From contig JAJEKV010000027.1 of assembly GCA_021234155.1 (NCBI GenBank), positions 18,060,644-18,124,643 of the forward strand: a DNA stretch of 64,000 bases. The letters run 5' to 3'. The notes beneath the pieces were generated by a model. It worked only from the letters and a program-made list of their open reading frames with translations. It had not been told where the DNA came from and did no database searches. Positions 36,041 to 47,617 of the stretch are shown in pieces (position 1 is the first letter of the stretch; each line of letters starts with the position of its first letter). The position numbers and the translations under genes are program-made. The stretch is from Isoetes taiwanensis (lineage: Eukaryota > Streptophyta > Lycopodiopsida > Isoetales > Isoetaceae).

Positions 36041-38583
36041 TTGCTGCCATTCTGCTGTCCTGCCATTTCGTGGAGCTTTACCACAACCGTGCTTAAGATT
36101 GAGGTTGCTGGAATGGCCCTATAATTTGGAATAGAAATAAAAGCAAGCTGGGTAGCCCAAGAAGAGCCGCATCATCTCTACCCTAAGGACATATCACAGC
36201 TGTCAGGCATCGCCATACCTGCACCGCCATCCCTGCATCGCCCAACAGAACCTGGCTGCTCCTTAACCAGCAAGTTTTGGATCAACGATAGGCAAGCAGA
36301 CTGCCATAAACTTTGCATGCCGCTATTGTGCAAAGCAGACCAAAACAGAGGTCAATCTGATGCAAACTTTGGCAATGATGGAGAAGAAGAAGAGGAGCAG
36401 AATCGGGTCCATTCTCGAATTCAAAGTGTAGTCTCAAAAATATTCAAAATCAAAGGATGTATTTCCTTGCATTTAAGCAAGAGGGGATAGGATCTACAGA
36501 TGATAGCTTGCTGCTTGTGATTAGAACAATGATGCATCATTAGACATTTAGCACAAATGGTTTTTAAGCATGGTATAAGAACAATCTAAGCAATGATGCA
36601 TCAACGTGGTCACACTTGAAATATTAGACATCTTCTACCACTGGCATGTGAAAGATATACAACAGTTCAGTTAGCCTATCAACATCTGTTTGTAGCTGTA
36701 TAATTCCAACCATATTATGAGCTAAGCATAAAGAATATACAGACACACTCAACCAACATACCTCTTCTACCCGAGGAACCATGTACAAAATGAAATTTTT
36801 AAGCCATGCACCATCCTTTCTAGGTATAAAGTAGCTCTTAAGAATAGCCTGTGTTTCAGAAAAAGCATCTTTCTGTCAACACCTTTAAGATCTACCTATC
36901 TAATACTGATTAAACGCTGCATACATACGCAAAAACACTTACTTGAGAGTTCGTCTCTAAGTTTTCTATCCAGTGTACTATGCTCAGAATCTGCAGTGAC
37001 TACTACAAAAAGACCTTAGCCTCAGTCTTCACTTTAATGTTATTCTGCATTTTCTCCACCAAGAAAACAATAGAGAAGAAGAAAGACTTGAACGGCAAAG
37101 AAAACTCGGCTGTGGCTTGGATCCTTCCAGTATGTTCAAGAGGCAGCCATAGCTTATAATAAAGGAGGCTTGCCAGAGTTGGCATTCCCACTTGCTGCCA
37201 TTCTGCTGTCCTGCCATTTCGTGGAGCTTTACCACAACCGTGCTTAAGATTGAGGTTGCTGGAATGGCCCTATAATTTGGAATAGAAATAAAAGCAAGCT
37301 GGGTAGCCCAAGAAGAGCCGCATCATCTCTACCCTAAGGACATATCACAGCTGTCAGGCATCGCCATACCTGCACCGCCATCCCTGCATCGCCCAACAGA
37401 ACCTGGCTGCTCCTTAACCAGCAAGTTTTGGATCAACGATAGGCAAGCAGACTGCCATAAACTTTGCATGCCGCTATTGTGCAAAGCAGACCAAAACAGA
37501 GGTCGATCTGATGCAAACTTTGGCAATGATGGAGAAGAAGAAGAGGAGCAGAATCGGGTCCATTCTCGAATTCAAAGTGTAGTCTCAAAAATATTCAAAA
37601 TCAAAGGATGTATTTCCTTGCATTTAAGCAAGAGGGGATAGGATCTACAGATGATAGCTTGCTGCTTGTGATTATAACAATGATGCATCATTAGACATTT
37701 AGCACAAATGGTTTTTAAGCATGGTATAAGAACAATCTAAGCAATGATGCATCAACGTGGTCACACTTGAAATATTAGACATCTTCTACCACTGGCATGT
37801 GAAAGATATACAACAGTTCAGTTAGCCTATCAACATCTGTTTGTAGCTGTATAATTCCAACCATATTATGAGCTAAGCATAAAGAATATACAGACACACT
37901 CAACCAACATACCTCTTCTACCCGAGGAACCATGTACAAAATGAAAATTTTAAGCCATGCACCATCCTTTCTAGGTATAAAGTAGCTCTTAAGAATAGCC
38001 TGTGTTTCAGAAAAAGCATCTTTCTGTCAACACCTTTAAGATCTACCTATCTAATACTGATTAAACGCTGCATACATACGCAAAAACACTTACTTGAGAG
38101 TTCGTCTCTAAGTTTTCTATCCAGTGTACTGTGCTCAGAATCTGCAGTGACTACTACAAAAAGACCTTAGCCTCAGTCTTCATTTTAATGTTATTCTGCA
38201 TTTTCTCCACCAAGAAAACAATAGAGAAGAAGAAAGACTTGAACGGCAAAGAAAACTCGGCTGTGGCTTGGATCCTTCCAGTATGTTCAAGAGGCAGCCA
38301 TAGCTTATAATAAAGGAGGCTTGCCAGAGTTGGCATTCCCACTTGCTGCCATTCTGCTGTCCTGCCATTTCGTGGAGCTTTACCACAACCGTGCTTAAGA
38401 TTGAGGTTGCTGGAATGGCCCTATAATTTGGAATAGAAATAAAAGCAAGCTGGGTAGCCCAAGAAGAGCCGCATCATCTCTACCCTAAGGACATATCACA
38501 GCTGTCAGGCATCGCCATACCTGCACCGCCATCCCTGCATCGCCCAACAGAACCTGGCTGCTCCTTAACCAGCAAGTTTTGGA

Positions 38584-38733
38584 TCAACGATAGGCAAGCA
38601 GACTGCCATAAACTTTGCATGCCGCTATTGTGCAAAGCAGACCAAAACAGAGGTCGATCTGATGCAAACTTTGGCAATGATGGAGAAGAAGAAGAGGAGC
38701 AGAATCGGGTTTGGGCTTGGCCGCCATGGCCAT
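38584..38733 (-). CDS. Putative first coding exon beside the triplication
   Basis: Begins MAMAAKPKPDSAPLLLLHHC in a good start context (AAAGATGGCC); unit 3 supplies most of it. Units 1 and 2 lack the start codon because the repeat begins inside the exon, so only the rightmost unit has a 5' end. It closes at a stop after 49 codons if unspliced. A 16-base palindrome with a CACGTG core lies 23 bases upstream. Confidence 0.35.
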   Translation of the reverse strand: MAMAAKPKPDSAPLLLLHHCQSLHQIDLCFGLLCTIAACKVYGSLLAYR

Positions 38734-38755
38734 CTTTGGAAGAGAGGTGCAAGAT

Positions 38756-38771
38756 GATGCCACGTGGCATC
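38756..38771. promoter_or_regulatory. G-box palindrome GATGCCACGTGGCATC
   Basis: A perfect 16-base palindrome centred on CACGTG, the core bound by plant bZIP and bHLH factors, just upstream of the ATG at 38,733. A similar ATGCCATGTGGCATCGATT occurs in the endonuclease repeat (for example 40,408), so it could be repeat-derived rather than a promoter element. Confidence 0.35.
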
Positions 38772-38821
38772 GATTAAGGCCGCCCAAATTAGGGCGTGGT
38801 CCATTACACAACATTATAATA

Positions 38822-39160
38822 TTTTTTTTTGTTCGAGGCCCCGAAGGGGCCAAAAAAATTTTAGCCCTGACATAAACCATTACATTACACACTTCAAAAT
38901 TAAATTCCCCCTTAAACCCCCTTTGGTTTGGGTGCTTATTCACACGAGGGGTGACGTAGGGCAGCGAGAGCTGTTGGATAGGCACACTCACCCTTTATTC
39001 CTTAATCTACACCGTACATAAAGTTCCTCATTTGTGGGGTATGAATGTACAAAATTTGCTATACTGTATAATAAGATTTGCAAAATACTATAAGATTTGA
39101 GGTAATATACTACATGGTGTTGATTTCGTACATGCGAAACATAATTTTAGGATTTGGAGC
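38822..39160. repeat. Inverted-arm repeat, inner part flipped relative to 59,048-59,291
   Basis: A GGCCCCGAAGGGGCC hairpin is followed by CTTAAACCCCCTTTGGTTTG and CACACGAGGGGTGACGTAGG, as at 58,910-59,078. Beyond CGAGAG the next 180 bases match the reverse complement of 59,080-59,260. The second arm is not found here. Confidence 0.55.
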
Positions 39161-39655
39161 AGAAAAATATGCTACAGAACATATATTCGTGGCATTGAAC
39201 GACTATGGAGATGGTTGGAGTGTGCATTGAGCGACTATGGAGATGGCGAGGAAGAAGCAGTGCTATTATACTAGTTTTACAGCGTTTCCATTTGCTGGCA
39301 AGTCTATATTTGCTGCATTTTATAGTTTTCTAGTTTGCGCATATGCTAGTTATTTTGATCTTTCTTGTTTTCTACACCGATTGTGCAGCAAGCGTGATAG
39401 TAAGCATGCAAGTACTCTTAGCGGAACCCTCTGTTTCTCAAGCAAAGTGCTCTGTTTTTTGTAAAATGCTCTGTTTCAAGCTACATGTTCTGTTTTAAGC
39501 AAAATGATCTGATTTTTCATAGCTAAATGCTCGTTTCTAGTTAAGGGACTCTCGTTTTTTGTGAAGTTATGCGCTTTGCATGTTGAAGCTCGCAACACTT
39601 GGGCAATGATTTACTCAAAGAACACTAGTATCACTCCCTATTCCTTCTATCTGCA
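39161..39655. other. Unassigned DNA
   Basis: No coding or repeat resemblance within the window, apart from reiterated CTGTTTC/AAATGCTC phrases near 39,430-39,540. It ends where the endonuclease repeat resumes abruptly at GTAATGCCTAAACATA. Confidence 0.4.
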
Positions 39656-40260
39656 AGTAATGCCTAAACATATAGTTTGAACATTGCTTTAAAGCATTGC
39701 ATACCAGCTCAAGGACTTTACATAATTGAGCGGAAAACTTGTGCCGTCGGTTGACATCCATAAAGCTCATGAACATTCTCATAGGTAAGATGAGTAGCTT
39801 GCATTGCAACACTTCGAGCATTAAAATCACCAAGAAGAATGACATCTCTCAAGTATTTGGATTGCGCAATCATCAGATCGTTCATCGTGATCCACATCAT
39901 ATTTGTCAAAAAAGGAGATGATGTAGGTAGAAAGTAACATGCAGCAATAAAACTGGCTCTACCATTTGAGCAATGGAGCTTGACCCGATTATATTTATCA
40001 GCTTTGTGATGTGCAACACATCGAGTTATGCATAAGAGGTATGGGACACCTTTTTCGGCATGAGAGATCTCACCCAAGCAACCTAAAAAGCAGGGGCTGG
40101 GGGATGTATCATTAGTTGTGCATTCTTGCATATTGAGAGCTATGGTAGCAGGTATGTCCATTCTAGAAGTCAATATGCAGAATGCAAGATGAATCGCATT
40201 GATTGTACATTTGTACAATCATCATTAGTGTTGACGAGTGAGTAAAACACATGAATTATG
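39656..40260 (-). pseudogene. LINE endonuclease (EEP) fragment, copy 3 (longest open frame)
   Basis: The minus-strand frame 39,718-40,218 (166 codons) joins CTINAIHLAFCILTSRMDIP, CVAHHKADKYNRVKLHC, FIAACYFLPTSSPFLTNM, RDVILLGDFNARS and LTYENVHELYGCQPTAQV. GDFN is the EEP metal-binding strand, and LYG fits the helix that follows. It lacks the N-terminal catalytic Asn/Glu strands and the RT. The left boundary at 39,655 is truncated compared with copies 2 and 4. Confidence 0.7.
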
Positions 40261-40639
40261 AAGTTACCTAATCTTCAGAATTACCCCCTATGTAGAGCCT
40301 TAGGAAGATATAATATAGTTACCTTATATTCTACTTATGCATGATCATGGAGGTACATTAAGACCTTGTATAACAAATGAAAGTTTGTGTGAGGTTTATT
40401 GTGGTAATGCCATGTGGCATCGATTCCCTGAACAATCGATTCCCTGAACATCGATTCCCTATGTGTCTATTGCTTATCTGCTTGAATCTACATAGGAAGC
40501 TCAACAATCTAGCTCATAAAACGTTTACATGACTTGTAACAAGATGTTAAATTTTATAAAATCAATATCCATCAGTTACAAAAGTGAAAACAGGATTCCA
40601 CAAGCAGTTCTAATAACAGAGCATGTGGTTCCAATCTGT

Positions 40640-40932
40640 ATCACAAGTTCATAATGGGCATCTTTTAAGTGCATAAGATATAAACTCTTCCATACATATA
40701 TGGTCTCAGTGGACGATAAAAAAACTATTCTAATCTATTCCATACATATATGTTTGCATAGCAATGGCGAACATATATTATTAATGACAAAGCATAATGT
40801 ACGTATCTTTTAAGTTGAATATTCTCTTTTATCTATGATATTTCTGCTGAGTTGCTAACAGGAAAACATGTCGGCTGACTTGCTAACAGGAACTTGATAG
40901 ATATGCATGGCACCTAAAAACAAACATGCAGA
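40640..40932. other. Uninterrupted (empty) sites for two insertions
   Basis: AAGTGCA/TAAGATATAAAC at 40,673/40,674 is the empty site of Helitron A. ATGCAGAGAAAAAATCGGCC around 40,926-40,945 is the empty site of the 3.07-kb insertion at 56,219-59,290. Between them a 50-bp local gain with duplicated TCCATACATATAT distinguishes this copy. Confidence 0.9.
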
Positions 40933-40934
40933 GA

Positions 40935-42890
40935 AAAAATCGGCCTCCGCAATTGGAGAGAGTTAAAATCCCCATGAAGGAAGCTTCGGATTCGGCGGAC
41001 ATGCGATTGCCGGAATGAATGAAGGCGATGAAATCATGAGATAGCCACACCTATAAGCCTAGCTTCGAAATGAAAGAGCTTCAGTATACACCGCCCGCAA
41101 GTGGTGATCGTATCTTCATAATCGCGATCGGTTTACGTGATGCCAAGTTGCTTAGCCTCGGAGATGCTATACAGCTCTAATGTCTCTAGTCCGGCCGATG
41201 TTCCTGCATCATCAAGCCCTGCGTTTTTTTTTCATCACTTGCTTCGCAATATCGACGTATTGTTTGCGAGAATCGAACATCTCTTCTGCTGCCGCCTTTA
41301 CTTTTTCGTGCTCGCAACTTGAATTCTGAAAGCTTTAACGTTTACGTGGTCTTTGCTTTGTCACAAGTCCCCACGGAAGCTCATAATGGGTGTAGTACCT
41401 ACCTATAAAAGGAAACAAACTATCATGGCGTTCCCTATCCCGTCCCTTCATATTTTTCCACAATAAGCATTTGCTTTTCCAATCTTTGCTCGAGGACGAT
41501 GATGTAGGAAGTTAACTCCTCATAGCTCGTCATCTCCCACATGAAAGTCAGCTTTGTCTCTAATAATTTCGCTCCAAAATCTTTGGCGCCTCGGATTTTG
41601 TAGCCCGCCCATAATATTTGGTTTGAATAGCGAGAAAGTCTACTAGAGGGTTGTGCATCATTGGGAGCCAAAGGTCTTGTGTTATATCCTCTCTAGCTTC
41701 TCTTGCCTTCTCAATATCGGCCGGATGTTTGTAATGCCTAATCTTCCTCTTCCCCACCTCAAGTATCAACTGAGAAGAATAAGCATTTATGCGCGCGCTT
41801 CGGGGAGTATCACCAATTGATACTGCTACGGTCCTAGTCCGCCTCTCAGGCCGTAAACGAGCCATACAATATTCAGATCCGTATCCACGCAAAGAGGCGG
41901 TGATGATGCTGACATTCTCAGCTTTCACAAACGCCACCACTTCGTCCCTCTTGACATCCCAATGTGGCGGTCAAAATATGCATTGGCAAGGTAGTCGGTA
42001 GCAAACTCTACAAATGTAGTCCTCATACCTCGAGTTTAGGATCCATTTCAAAGAGCCTGCGGGGAAGAAATGGCGACTCCACCTTGAACTTCTCATAGAG
42101 AAACCCGAAGCATGTTGAAAGCCACCTTGTCAATGACAAACTGCAGCCTTGATATGTCTTTTCCTAGCGATTCTTCTCTCGAAGATCACTCTCGGAACAT
42201 AGCCCCATTCTTGAACAATTTTCTCCACATCTTGTATGGTGAGATTCAATTCTATCTGCATTAGCTCATAAAATTCGTCTTTGTCTTTTCCTCCATGGGG
42301 CGGAATCTTCGCGTGACCGGTGGCACTCCCCAATTTTGTCAATTAACCATTATTATTCTCATCCGGATCGGCAAAGGGCATAACGTTCCCCAAATGGTGC
42401 ACCATGAACTTTCGATCAACCGGATGCAAAAATTTCCTGGCCGCTAATAGCGGGGGATCTTTGTCATTTGTAGCTTACGGACCCATTGCGATAAAAGCAC
42501 ACCCATGACATAGTTAGGTCCCCAACAACGAGCTGCACTACCAAATCGTAGTCCAAGTCGATACCGCCTCTAACTCGATTTCTGTGGATCGCCCCTACCA
42601 TCATAACCACGTACCACATAAAAGCCGACTTCCCAATGCCCGGGGGCCCGCTAACATGGACGTTTAGGTCTAGGTTCTTGATATGCCTTCAAGGCCACTT
42701 TAAGAAAGTCGAGAAGCACCTTCTCACGTATAGCCCCTTCCTACAAGGAACAAACATGTTGTACTTATTGTGGAGTTGTTGCCATTCCTTTACAACAATG
42801 TATCCGGGTGATCTCGTTTGGCTTGCAACGTGCATGCCAAACCGAAACTCGAGCAAAGCTAATTCCTCGGGACACGCAATCAAGTAGCCT
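40935..42890 (-). pseudogene. P-loop NTPase (Crinkler/RHS-like?), copy 3, intact Walker A
   Basis: The nucleotide-binding loop is complete at 42,626-42,649 (HVSGPPGIGKSAFMWYVVMM in the minus frame). Upstream come PEELALLEFRFGMH, YIVVKEWQQLHNKYNMF and VPCRKGLYVRRC. Downstream come KDEFYELMQIELNLTIQDVE, LEVGKRKIRHYKHP, DIEKAREAREDITQD, MHNPLVDFLAIQTKYYG, EMTSYEELTSYIIV and the C-terminal SISEAKQLGI region near 41,135. The 3' non-coding part runs to 40,935. Frame breaks remain, commonly where another copy has CAG/CTG. It may encode about 600 residues once base errors are set aside, but I have not reconstructed it. Confidence 0.5.
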
Positions 42891-43780
42891 TAGGACTTCA
42901 CAAAAAAAAAGAAAGAATAGACAAGGGAGTCTGGACAAGGAAAACAAAAGACCCAAACTATGAGACCATAAAAACGGTTTAAGAACCTCCGGGAGGAAAA
43001 ACCTCCCCTTTTTTGAGAGAATTTAAAGCGAGAAAAACTCGATCTAACGAGAACATATAGATTTATCTCTGTTTTTAAGTTGAGTTTGTGAAGTAGCTTA
43101 TTTGTTCCAAGTCGCAAGAAAGGACTACAAGCAAAGGGCCCTATCATTTACCTATGAACAAGATTCAGAACCATAATAAGAATAGATATGGGTGGTTAAC
43201 CGGATCGAGTTTTGCGGGGCATAGTATTCACACAGCCCGGACTCGACATATTCGAACTATAAGGATCATACCAACTAATTTGGCAGGTTCATTCCTTATA
43301 AGTAAGAAGAATGAAATATACAAAATAGGAGGAGGTGAAAAAAACATATTCTATCTTCTTATATTCCCACAGGACAAAATACATGCACAAAAGAACAAAA
43401 AACAGAAACACAAATGGTATTTCCAAGGAATCAAAAAACGTTCTTACCGTATCCCGGGGCTCCAACAACTGGGCCTACAACATTCGAAACAGATTTAAGT
43501 TAGAATGAAAAACAAAAAATCAACAAACAAAAAACAGGGAAAACCACGCTATGTATAAAGATGCCATAGCTATGGCCAATGCCCTTGGGAAAAGGAGTTA
43601 GAAAAAGGAGTTCTGTACCTTTTAGTTGATTGATATTAGGAACCCAACAATCCATACTACGAGCATTTCTCACTTGTTTTATGGCCAAATGCAACTAATT
43701 TCGACAAAAGAACATGATTTCAATCCAAGAAATGCACAGAACAATGCAAACATTAATATCTCAAGAAATATCTAAGTTAA
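42891..43780. repeat. NTPase 5' flank, copy 3
   Basis: Full-length version of this flank. It includes text absent from copies 1 and 2 (AACATTAATATCTCAAGAAA near 43,748) and then TGGAATATAGAAAAAGGGAG, shared with copy 1 at 20,647. The plus-strand frame 43,154-43,498 is K/N-rich and repeats in all copies only because of homology; I do not regard it as a gene. Confidence 0.45.
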
Positions 43781-45475
43781 TGGAATATAGAAAAAGGGAG
43801 GAAGTGAGAAAACATCTTCTATGTTCTTATATTTCCCTGAGGGACAAAATACATACAAATAAAATTACCCTACATAAAAGCATGACAAATAAACTTAAGT
43901 CGATTATTGATCCTAAAAGTGGGCTCTCTGGGGGAGAGTGAATCCAACATGGGTACTCCTTGGCATGTGCTACAGCAGCTCTATCAAAAAGAGCCATTAA
44001 ATTTTAGGTAACCCGAGAAGACCTACTACTCGGACTTATTTATTAGGGTAAGCAAAAACAATCGTTGCCAAAGATTTCGCTTCCGATTGAAATTATACAC
44101 ACCGCACTCATTTGTGGCAAGCAAATTCAGGCGGAGGGCTCAATTTGCTTGTGAGGCTTCATGGGTTGGAATTTCCATCCAACCATCCCGATGCAGGATT
44201 TCATTGACACCGCTTTTACTTAAGCCACCGCACAAAGGAAGGCCAATCTGCAATATTATTTGGGACCTGTCGAATGCCACCTTAGAGCTGAGCACCTTTC
44301 CATCGCATTTCTCGCCGCCTCGCGGGATGGACGCATACACCTTTCGCGGGGGGCCAGGCGGTATTACAAGCTCCATAATTGTTCTCGGTTGTTTCTAGAT
44401 GAGGAATAATGGGGGTATTGGAACAACGGTGTTTTGCTATGCCTGTATTGGGCCACTTGGCAAAGCAAAGGTTAAAAACGGCCAACTCTGCATAGCAGAT
44501 ACCAGTCGTTAAATCACTAATTGACGCACATTAGAAACTTGTCAAATTGAACAAGAAGCAAAAAGAGATAGCAACATGTCTATGGACTAGGTCAGGCTTA
44601 CTCCAAATCTGTTAGGATTATAAAATCGACTCGCTCTAAACTGCTCCTAATGACCTTAGATGACATCCCGCCCTCAATATATCTCCTCACATCACTCATC
44701 AATCCTTCAATTCAATGCCGATTAGTTCAAAAATTGCTCCAAATCAACTCCAAATCACCACAGTTTTGAATCTAGGTGTTATGAACATGGATAAAGGGAC
44801 AAGAATTAATAAGTTTGGTATGGTTAAGTGTTTAATAGCACCGAGGAACAACCAAAAGAGATCAAAGCAAAAAGCTTTGACCTATTCCTGTGAGACCAAC
44901 TGGATTGGGTAATGGTGCCATGGGCTGCTAGAGGTCGATCTTGACCTTAGGAGGAAGAGCTGGCCAAATCGGCTACCTGGTTTATGTCAGGCACTGCCAG
45001 AACAAGGTTCTGAGCAGTATAAAGGAATTCGATTGGAAGAGAGCTGGAGCATACATTTTGTAGAGGAAAAGCTTGGCTAGTTTGTATTATCTCCCCCTCC
45101 CCGTGAATTATCAGACAAGCTGCCCCCGTACTATATCAGGGCCCTCCCCTTTGGAAGAATCCTCCATCCTCCCCCCGGAAGAATCCTCCCCTTCTCCCTG
45201 CTGCATAGTGAAAAATACCTTTTTAGTGTGAGCGATGCAGATGCGGATGCAGAAACACGGGAAGGGGGGGGGGGGTTCTTCTTGATGAAGGAGCGAGATG
45301 CCACAAAATAAAATCAGATCTGAATCATGAAGCATGGGGGGGGGGTCGGATTCTTCCGGGGGGGGAAGGCAGATTGTCTGATCAGGCGGGGGGGCTGGAT
45401 AATTCGGTCGGGGGGGGGGATAATTCAGCCCTCCCAAAAGCTTGTCTAATTGATTCTCTTGAATTCTAGCTCTGT
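43781..45475. repeat. Inter-unit segment with G-runs, copy 2
   Basis: Colinear with 20,643-22,329. A minus-strand open frame at 44,140-44,376 reads QIGLPLCGGLSKSGVNEILH then RDGWMEIPTHEA; unrecognised. G-runs of 7 to 11 bases lie at 45,265-45,420. It ends in AAAGCTTGTCTAATTGATTC, the start of the gag leader. Confidence 0.5.
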
Positions 45476-46659
45476 CAAGTTTTCTGCCAGCCAAGTAACC
45501 TTGCTTGAGCAGTTGTACCAGGACCGGATCATGTTGAGCTTCCAGGAAGAACCAAGGGTTCTTGCACAAATTATTCACGCATCCGACAAAGCCAGGGGCT
45601 TTATGCACTAATGGAGGAGTCAGGGACTCCGAGGGAGCGAAGGCCAGTGGTGGATGCGATATCGCGCTGTGGTGAAGCCCAAGTTACGAAGGTATCAGAG
45701 CAAGAGTTTGATACTGGGATGGAGAGAGAGATGGATGTGGTGGCTGATCCATTGATGGAATTAGCATTTCTAATCCCTGAGGAAGGAGAAAATATAGATT
45801 TGGATGAAGTAGCTTCTATCGAAGAAGAGGTACGGAGCATCCAAACTCGAGATCGATAATAAGGGAAAACCTCACGACGAGGAACCAAAAGCGAAGGAGA
45901 TTTCTTCTTCTTTGGAGAAGGAAAGGAGTTGAAAAAAACTTTCTCGGATATCCCTTCTCCTAATAAAACCATTGATTCAAATCCATTTAACTTCTAGGGG
46001 GTTACGGGGAAGTTAGATTATGCAAATGCACGGATTAGAGAATTAATGGGGCAAGTTGCAAAAACTATGATTGAGCAAATGCACACAAATAAATAGCTCA
46101 AGGACTTGCGACGGAGATGGTTAAGCCTGCACAAAGTTGTTGGATACTATCAAACAATTAGTGAAAAAAAAAAAAGCAGGGGGCACTAATGTGAATAAAA
46201 TACAGGAAGATCATAGTAATCAGGCTCAAGGAGTCCCAAATGTTGGCCAAACTAGTCAAGCTCAAGGAGCTAGAGCTGCGGGCCTGATCCAACCTCATCT
46301 AGATCAGGAAGCTGGAGTTCATGGAATTTTATCAACAGAAGAGGTTAAGGATTTAGGAAAAAGAGATCATCTCGAGTTTAAATGATCTAAAACTGTTGAA
46401 CAAGCCATCCGATGGCTTAGTTGGTCAGAAACATATTTTTAGGCCACCAATAAGAAGGGTGCCGATAGAATGTTGCATGCGGCATTGCAACTTAGGGAGG
46501 ATGCTGCCTCTTGGTGGAGTCTGCTTATGGAGAGAGATGTTGAGGTTGACTCTTGGGCGGACTTTTGCAAATTCTTTAAACAAGAATATGCTCCACACTA
46601 TGATGAGCATCATGCCTTGAGTCAACTTAAGAGTATTAGACAAATTGGATCCTTGCAAT
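45476..46659 (+). pseudogene. Ty3/gypsy-type gag leader and gag, copy 3
   Basis: Frame 45,611-45,859 reads MEESGTPRERRPVVDAISRC and ends in DEVASIEEEVRSIQTRDR. Frame 46,137-46,385 (LLDTIKQLVKKKKAGG type, then NVGQTSQAQGARAAG) is a linker rich in Q, G and A. Frame 46,470-46,659 gives AASWWSLLMERDVEVDSWAD and KFFKQEYAPHYDEHHALSQL. GGTATCAGAGC at 45,691-45,701 equals the core of a tRNA-iMet primer-binding site, but it lies inside the open frame. Gag is cut by the two-unit insertion after 46,659. Confidence 0.65.
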
Positions 46660-47617
46660 CGCATCGATCCGAGACATCGGATCGCCATTCTAGAATGGGA
46701 CGAGCATGCATGTCTTGCATGCATGCGGGTGGCGCATGCCCGTTTTGGTTGGGAGTTCGCTATTTCAGGCGCGTTTCTGCATCCACGTCTCATCGGCGCT
46801 TCCTCTTCTCTCAGCAGTACCTTATTCTCTTTGAATTGTTTCTAGGCAGGGGAGGGGCTTCTTCCTGCCTGGTTTAGCCAATTTGGCGTTTCTTTCATGC
46901 TATCCTTTTCCGGCCTTTGGCCTTCGTCCTGTGACCTTCGTCCTCGATCCTAGTTTGTAAGGAAGTTCTCTGGTAGTCGGGCGGTTTGTTGGTTTCTTGC
47001 GAGTTCCATTCTAGAATCGCATCGATCCGAGACATCGGATCGCCATTCTAGAATGGGACGAGCATGCATGTCTTGCATGCATGCGGGCGGCGCATGCCCG
47101 TTTTGGTTGGGAGTTCGCTATTTCAGGCGCGTTTCTGCATCCACGTCTCATCGGCGCTTCCTCTTCTCTCAGCAGTACCTTATTCTCTTTGAACCCTCCC
47201 TCCCCCCCTTCTTTGTTTATTGTCTTGTACACAATTTCTGTTTATCATGTTTTTCCACCCGCTGGGTGATGCTATTCTCTAGTATGTTTGTATTGTCTCG
47301 TTTGTTGTGTTGGTGATGTGCAGGTACAGGTTGGCGAGCGGCATCTGTTTCGACTTCTCCATGCGGGGGTTTTTGGGAGCGATTTCTATGCCTTACATTT
47401 GTCTAAGCCCCTTGCCGAAGGCTTATCACTAGGGTTTTTCCTCGAAAACCCGAAAGGGCGGGGTTTTTTAATCCCGGTGATAAACTTTCGGCAGGTACAT
47501 CAGCCACTCATCTATTAGCATTGTATTTTTTGGGGTCCAAGTGATATAATTGGATTTTCTCGTTATTTTTCGTGGGTCGGGCGGTTTGTTGGTTTCTTGC
47601 GAGTTCCATTCTAGAAT
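46660..47617 (+). repeat. Two-unit insertion inside gag, clean copy
   Basis: Unit 1 is 46,660-47,017 and unit 2 is 47,018-47,617. Both start CGCATCGATCCGAGACATCG and end GCGAGTTCCATTCTAGAAT; unit 2 has about 240 extra bases in the middle. Gag copy 2 is uninterrupted at 23,535/23,536. Inside each unit is GCATGCATGTCTTGCATGCA, an RY-type near-palindrome, and a CCATTCTAGAATGG palindrome marks each border. No TG/CA LTR ends and no coding capacity. The nature of the insertion is unknown. Confidence 0.7.

Larger units (their letters stand above)
35258..38710. repeat. Tandem triplication, 1,151-bp units, nearly identical
   Basis: Units 35,258-36,408, 36,409-37,559 and 37,560-38,710 begin CCATTCTCGAATTCAAAGTG and differ at only about five positions that I could see (for example AGAACAATG versus ATAACAATG, and TACTGTGC versus TACTATGC). 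Each contains minus-strand exon-like pieces. The left junction abuts CTCACAGCA; the right one passes into the putative first coding exon text. Near identity means very recent duplication or an assembly loop. Confidence 0.95.

Noticed and set aside
38941-39070. 5' end of the minus-strand Helitron starting at 33,654
   Set aside because: AATAAGA/T near 39,068-39,077 resembles a Helitron end, but the same text belongs to the inverted-repeat centre at 59,160, so the likeness is probably chance.
43154-43498. 114-codon plus-strand frame present in several copies
   Set aside because: K/N-rich, lies antisense in the NTPase flank, and is shared only because the DNA is duplicated; the frame is broken in other copies.
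45691-45701. GGTATCAGAGC as a tRNA-iMet primer-binding site
   Set aside because: The match is good, but it lies inside the gag-like frame and no LTR end (CA) stands just upstream, so I mention it only in the gag entry.
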